Origin: UBA4246 sp045113475
GTDB lineage: Bacteria; Bacillota; Clostridia; Christensenellales; Aristaeellaceae
Direction: 5' to 3'
Length of the DNA stretch: 9,212 nt
Assembly: GCA_045113475.1 (NCBI GenBank)
Contig: JBGUIY010000306.1
Location: forward strand, 1-9,212
Below are positions 5,670 to 9,212 of the stretch, piece after piece. Every line of letters starts with the position of its first letter. The stretch's first letter is position 1. The notes under the pieces are model-generated. The model made no database searches and had not been told where the DNA came from. It saw nothing but the letters and a program-made list of their open reading frames with translations. A program made the translations under genes and the position numbers.

Positions 5670-8264
5670 TTACAGCTTCAGCGCCTTTTCCTTCAGCACG
5701 AACAGGCGGTTCAGGGCGTCCATGGGGGTCATGCCGAGGACGTCCAGCTGCTGGATCTCCTCGATGAACTCCGTGCGGGTGAAGCCCAGGATGCTCTCCT
5801 GCTCGTTCTTGCGCCGGCCCTTGCCCTTGGGGTTCAGGATGCTCTGGCCCAGGCCCTGGTCGGACATGTCGTGTACGGTCAGACGGGCTTCGATCTCCTG
5901 GGCGCGGGCGACCACTTCCCGGGGGACGCCCGCCAGCCGCGCCACATAGATGCCGAAGGACTTGTCCGCCCCGCCGGGCATGATCTTGCGCAGGAAGAGC
6001 ACCTGCTCCCCCTGCTCCCGTACGGCTACGCAGCAGTTGACCACGCCGGGCAGCTTGCCCTCCAGCTCAGAGAGCTCGTGGTAGTGGGTGGCGAACAGGG
6101 TCATCGCGCCTGACTTGCCCTTGTCGGCCAGGTATTCCACCGCAGCCCAGGCGATGCTCAGGCCGTCGAAAGTGCTGGTGCCGCGGCCGATCTCGTCCAT
6201 CAGCACCAGGGATTTATCGGTGGCGTTCTTGAGAATATAGGCCGTCTCGGCCATCTCCACCATGAAGGTGGACTGGCCCTGGGCCAGGTTGTCCGACGCG
6301 CCGATGCGGGTGAACACACAGTCCGTCAGCGGGATGTTGGCGCTTTCCGCGGGCACAAAGCTGCCCATGTGCGCCATCAGGGTGATCAGCGCCACCTGCC
6401 GCATGTAGGTGGACTTGCCCGCCATATTGGGGCCGGTGATGATCATCATGTGCCGGTCTTTGCGGTTCATCTCCGTATCGTTGGGGATGAAGGGCTCATC
6501 CGTGTTCAGCGCTTCCACCACGGGGTGGCGTCCCTCGCGGATCTCCAGCACGCCATCATCGTTGAGGGCGGGCCGCGTATAGCGGTTCATCAGGGCCGTC
6601 CGGGCCAGGCTCTGGAATACGTCCAGCTGCTTGAAGCCCAGAGCTGTGCGCTGCAAAGCGTCCATATGCGCGGCGATCTGCCCGCGCACCTGGTCGAACA
6701 GCTGGTATTCCAGCTTCTGCGCCTGGTCCTGGGCGCCCAGGATCTTCCGTTCCAGCTCGCGCAGTTCCTCGGTCGTGAAGCGCTCCGCGTTGGCCAGCGT
6801 CTGGCGGCGGAGGTAGCGGTCCGGCACTTGGGATAGAAAAGACTTGGTGACCTCGATATAATAACCGAACACCCGGTTGTACTGGATGCGCAGGTTGCGG
6901 ATGCCGGTGGCCTCCCGTTCCCGGGCCTCCAGATCCATCAGCCACTGCTTGCCTTCCGCGTCCGCGCGGCGGTACTCGTCCAGCTGCGGGTCGTATCCGG
7001 CGCGGATGACGCCGGGATCGTTCGGGGAGAGCGGCGCGTCGTCCGAGATCGCCGCATTCAGGGTGTCCAGCAGGTCCTGCACGGGATCCAGCAGCGCCGC
7101 GACGCCGCTCAGCGCCTCCGCCGCGATCAGTTCCCGCACCGGCGCGGCCTGGCTCAGGGACCGCCTGAGGGACAGGCAGTCCCGCGGATTCAGGGACTGG
7201 TAGGAGACCTTGGCCAGCAGCCGCTCCATATCGTAGACCTGCTGCAGGCGCTCCCGCACGGCCTCGCACAGCACGGGTTCCCTGACCAGCGCCTCCACCG
7301 CGTCCAGGCGGGCGTTGATCTCCTCCGGCAGCAGCAGCGGCTGCTCCACATATGAGCGCAGCAGGCGCCCGCCCATGGCGGTCACGGTGTGGTCCAGCAC
7401 GCTGAGCAGCGTGCCCTTCCCGCTCTGGCCGCGCAGGGTCTGGGTCAGCTCCAGGTTGCGGATGGTGTTCTGGTCCAGGGGCATGGTATGCCCCGCCGTA
7501 ACGAACTGGATGCGCGTGATATGCCCCAGGGCGTTCTTCTGCGTGTCGTTCAGGTAGGCCATCAGGGCCCCGGCAGCGCACATGGCAGGCTGATTGGCGG
7601 CGCTGAAGCCCAGCGCCTCAGGCGAGGCGGTCTCAAAATGCCTGAGCAGGCGCTCCCGGGCGTCCTTGGGGCGGAAGCGTTCCGTCGCGCAGCGCGAGAA
7701 GGCCATACCCGCCAAGGGGCGCACCAGTTCCTCCGCGTTGGTGATGATCTCCGCCGGCGCCACCGCAGCGATGACGCCGCGCAGGTCGCGCTCGTCCGCG
7801 CTGCCCATCCGGGCATACATTTCGCCGGTGGACACGTCCGCGTAGGCGCAGCCCGCCTTGCGGCCGCTGACGCAGATGCTCAGCAGGTAGTTGTTCCGCT
7901 TTTCCCCGATGGCCGCGCTGTCGGTCAGCGTGCCGGGGGTGATGATGCGGATGATATCGCGCTTGACCAGGCCCTTGGCCAGGCTGGGATCCTCCATCTG
8001 CTCGCAGATGGCGACCTTGTATCCCTTCTCAACCAGGCGGGTGACGTAGGTGTCCACGGCATGGAAGGGCACGCCGCACATGGGCGCGCGCTCCGCCAGA
8101 CCGCAGTCCTTGCCCGTCAGGGTCAGCTCCAGCTCCCGGCTGCCTGTCAGCGCGTCGTCAAAGAACATCTCATAAAAGTCCCCGACGCGGAAAAACAGCA
8201 GCGGCTCCGGATTTTCCTGTTTGATGCGCAGGTACTGCTGCATCATGGGAGAAAGGGTGGGCAT
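5670..8264 (-). CDS. mutS: DNA mismatch recognition protein MutS
   Basis: An 864-residue MutS1 with all domains. The mismatch-reading motif FYE is at 30-32 in GDFYEMF, with F30 stacking on the mispair and E32 contacting it. The connector, lever and clamp regions run from about 125 to 560. The ABC-type ATPase has the Walker A GPNMAGKST at 611-619, STFMVEM at 665-671, the Walker B LVLMDE at 686-691 and ATHYHEL at 725-731. QESILGF (822-828) in the tail is a possible beta-clamp-binding site, and TPMDALNRLFVLKEKAL (846-862) is the C-terminal oligomerisation helix. GGAGGT close before ATG at 8264 fixes the start. It works with MutL, encoded three genes downstream. A 209-nt gap with repeats lies upstream; I see no convincing promoter there. 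Confidence 0.99.
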   Translation of the reverse strand: MPTLSPMMQQYLRIKQENPEPLLFFRVGDFYEMFFDDALTGSRELELTLTGKDCGLAERAPMCGVPFHAVDTYVTRLVEKGYKVAICEQMEDPSLAKGLVKRDIIRIITPGTLTDSAAIGEKRNNYLLSICVSGRKAGCAYADVSTGEMYARMGSADERDLRGVIAAVAPAEIITNAEELVRPLAGMAFSRCATERFRPKDARERLLRHFETASPEALGFSAANQPAMCAAGALMAYLNDTQKNALGHITRIQFVTAGHTMPLDQNTIRNLELTQTLRGQSGKGTLLSVLDHTVTAMGGRLLRSYVEQPLLLPEEINARLDAVEALVREPVLCEAVRERLQQVYDMERLLAKVSYQSLNPRDCLSLRRSLSQAAPVRELIAAEALSGVAALLDPVQDLLDTLNAAISDDAPLSPNDPGVIRAGYDPQLDEYRRADAEGKQWLMDLEAREREATGIRNLRIQYNRVFGYYIEVTKSFLSQVPDRYLRRQTLANAERFTTEELRELERKILGAQDQAQKLEYQLFDQVRGQIAAHMDALQRTALGFKQLDVFQSLARTALMNRYTRPALNDDGVLEIREGRHPVVEALNTDEPFIPNDTEMNRKDRHMMIITGPNMAGKSTYMRQVALITLMAHMGSFVPAESANIPLTDCVFTRIGASDNLAQGQSTFMVEMAETAYILKNATDKSLVLMDEIGRGTSTFDGLSIAWAAVEYLADKGKSGAMTLFATHYHELSELEGKLPGVVNCCVAVREQGEQVLFLRKIMPGGADKSFGIYVARLAGVPREVVARAQEIEARLTVHDMSDQGLGQSILNPKGKGRRKNEQESILGFTRTEFIEEIQQLDVLGMTPMDALNRLFVLKEKALKL

Positions 8265-8342
8265 TTAAGACCTCCATTGAAACAAATTGAGGAAGAGGAA
8301 GATGAGATACGGCACGGGAGAGAAAGCAGAGCGCGGGGTTTT

Positions 8343-8469
8343 CAGAGTGGAGTTTGGAGAGTGGAGATAATTCTGCTGAGTTTGATTTATTCTTCAATAG
8401 TGTATGAACTTTATCCGATAAAGAAAAACAAACCAAAACTCCACTCTTCACTCTCCAAACTCCACTCTC
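8343..8469. repeat. Inverted arrays of heptanucleotide repeats around an AT-rich core
   Basis: The left array (8343-8370) reads on the + strand as heptads CAGAGTG, GAGTTTG, GAGAGTG, GAGATAA. The right array (8435-8469) reads on the - strand as GAGAGTG, GAGTTTG, GAGAGTG, AAGAGTG, GAGTTTT. Twenty bases, AGAGTGGAGTTTGGAGAGTG (8344-8363), are perfectly inverted at 8449-8468, and the pairing extends by a G-T and three more pairs to 8367/8445. The core at 8371-8434 is AT-rich, unlike the surrounding genes. It carries the dyad CTTTATC-C-GATAAAG at 8409-8423. The element fills most of the space between the YlbF-like gene and mutS. No transposase or target duplication is seen. Confidence 0.85.
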
Positions 8470-8473
8470 CCGC

Positions 8474-8869
8474 TCAACATCCCCCGCACGTACTGCACGC
8501 CCCGTCGCAGCCGCGGGCTTTGGTGCCTTCGGGGTTCAGGGCCTGCTGCAGGGTGGCGTTGACCTCCCGCATCATGGCGGCAAAATCGCCGCGGGACTGC
8601 TTGACGGCCTTGGCCAGGGGGTGCTCGTTGTACCTGGCCTGAAGCTCCTCCAGCTCGCGGGTGCGGGCCTTCATCTCGTCGTAATCCGGGTCGTCCTGCA
8701 TTGTCAGCTGCTCGACCTCGCCGCGCTTCTGCTCGTACTCCGTATAAAGGGAGGTCAGGTATTCGTCCTGGTTGGCAGCGTCCTCCGCCGCCCGCATCAG
8801 GATGAATTCCGGGCTGAAGCGCAGGGCTTCCGCCAGGGCCCGGGCTTTCTGCATCACATTGTCCGACAT
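8474..8869 (-). CDS. YlbF/YmcA-family (Com_YlbF) protein with a cysteine-rich tail
   Basis: A 131-residue helical protein. Residues of about 5-110 match the YlbF/YmcA (RicF/RicA) helical fold, with charged amphipathic helices and the FxxMMREVNATLQQ ending. In Bacillus, RicA, RicF and RicT form a complex that binds iron-sulfur clusters and affects RNase Y-dependent mRNA processing, competence and sporulation. The tail has four cysteines, C121, C125, C128 and C131 (CDGACSTCGGC), a plausible cluster or metal site. In Bacillus ymcA lies just upstream of cotE-mutS-mutL, so the position before mutS supports the family call; I cannot say whether it is the YlbF or the YmcA type. AGAGG precedes ATG at 8869, and the upstream stop is 19 nt away. 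Confidence 0.88.
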   Translation of the reverse strand: MSDNVMQKARALAEALRFSPEFILMRAAEDAANQDEYLTSLYTEYEQKRGEVEQLTMQDDPDYDEMKARTRELEELQARYNEHPLAKAVKQSRGDFAAMMREVNATLQQALNPEGTKARGCDGACSTCGGC

Positions 8870-8888
8870 GGAAAAAACCTCTTTCCGA

Positions 8889-9212
8889 TCAGTTCACAAA
8901 CAGCTCGAGCCGTTTGTTGTAATAGTTCTGATTGATGAACAGCATGAGGATGCTGCCGAAAACCGTCCCCGCGGCATTCCCCGTCATGGAACCGAGAGAC
9001 TGCTTTGTAACGGCGCTGATGGCCAGCAGATACACGACACTGCAGCCGAGATCCGCGCCGTACAGGATGCTCAGCTTGCGCGGGGCGTCGATGCGGAAAC
9101 CGGCCAGCTGGAATCGCACATAGATCATATACGCCGACAGCGCCAGCAGCACGAGCCCCCATCCCAGGTCCACGGTCCTGAGCCCGCTGAACGTGGCGTA
9201 TACCTTCGCGCT
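8889..9212 (-). CDS. Membrane protein of unknown function, C-terminal part only
   Basis: The frame ending in TGA at 8889-8891 is open right to the window edge, giving 107 visible residues. A GTG at 9173 could start a 94-residue protein, but the frame continues upstream without a stop (visible start SAKVYATFSGLRTV) and no clear ribosome site precedes the GTG, so I read it as a 5'-truncated gene. In the visible residues the first hydrophobic stretch is VDLGWGLVLLALSAYMIYV. A second lies around LGCSVVYLLAISAV and a third around AGTVFGSILMLFI. The protein ends QNYYNKRLELFVN, a tail style seen in small clostridial multi-pass proteins. No catalytic motif is visible and I do not recognise the family. 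It ends 19 nt before the YlbF-like gene and is probably in the same transcript. Confidence 0.7.
   Translation of the reverse strand, partial: SAKVYATFSGLRTVDLGWGLVLLALSAYMIYVRFQLAGFRIDAPRKLSILYGADLGCSVVYLLAISAVTKQSLGSMTGNAAGTVFGSILMLFINQNYYNKRLELFVN

Noticed and set aside
8368..8434. A mutS promoter on the - strand in the AT-rich core (for example TTGAAG with an AATTAT-like -10, or a TACACT box).
   Set aside because: No pair has both boxes close to consensus at 16-18 nt spacing, so a promoter is possible but not supported.
8343..8469. The heptad repeats as a CRISPR array.
   Set aside because: The units are 7 nt, adjacent without spacers, and inverted between the two arrays; no cas gene is nearby.
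7389..8642. A 417-codon open frame on the + strand over the 5' part of mutS, the repeat element and the YlbF-like gene.
   Set aside because: It is antisense to the mismatch-binding part of MutS and runs through the non-coding heptad repeats; its protein is His/Gln/Arg-rich shadow sequence.

Overview
The window looks like chromosomal DNA from a GC-rich member of the Bacillota (Clostridia), probably an anaerobe of the gut or rumen type; I cannot name a genus. The reasons are the strong AGGAGG-type ribosome sites, a TrkH/TrkA (KtrBA-like) potassium pair, a YlbF/YmcA-family gene next to mutS, a MutL of the endonuclease-bearing type, and a small DUF6442-like membrane protein paired with a Cro/CI-type regulator. 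There is no phage, IS, CRISPR or RNA gene that I can see.

Left part, + strand (1-1486): the last 28 codons of a TrkH-like potassium channel subunit, then trkA and a strong intrinsic terminator. Next comes a two-gene operon: a 106-residue three-helix membrane protein and a 68-residue XRE regulator. It is driven by a perfect-consensus promoter (TTGACA-17-TATAAT). Three dyads of one consensus, TGNNAAG-N4-CTTNNCA, lie over and around this promoter and look like an operator array, most simply for autoregulation by the XRE protein.

Right part, - strand (9212-1508), in order of transcription: the end of a membrane protein running off the window edge, a YlbF/YmcA-family protein with a four-cysteine tail, a 209-nt gap carrying two inverted arrays of heptanucleotide repeats, mutS, a GNAT acetyltransferase, a RidA-like protein, an AlkZ/YcaQ-type DNA glycosylase, and mutL. 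mutS and mutL are the mismatch-repair pair and normally sit side by side. Here they are separated by three genes, the last of which is probably another DNA-repair enzyme. GNAT, the RidA-like gene and the glycosylase are tightly packed behind mutS (gaps of 23 and 38 nt, then a 7-nt overlap), so they probably share its transcript. mutL is set apart by a hairpin and has its own near-consensus promoter, whose -10 box lies in that hairpin's dyad.

The most interesting items are the triple-operator control region of the membrane protein/XRE module, the overlapping promoter and dyad before mutL, the repair-gene insertion between mutS and mutL, and the inverted heptad-repeat element upstream of mutS.
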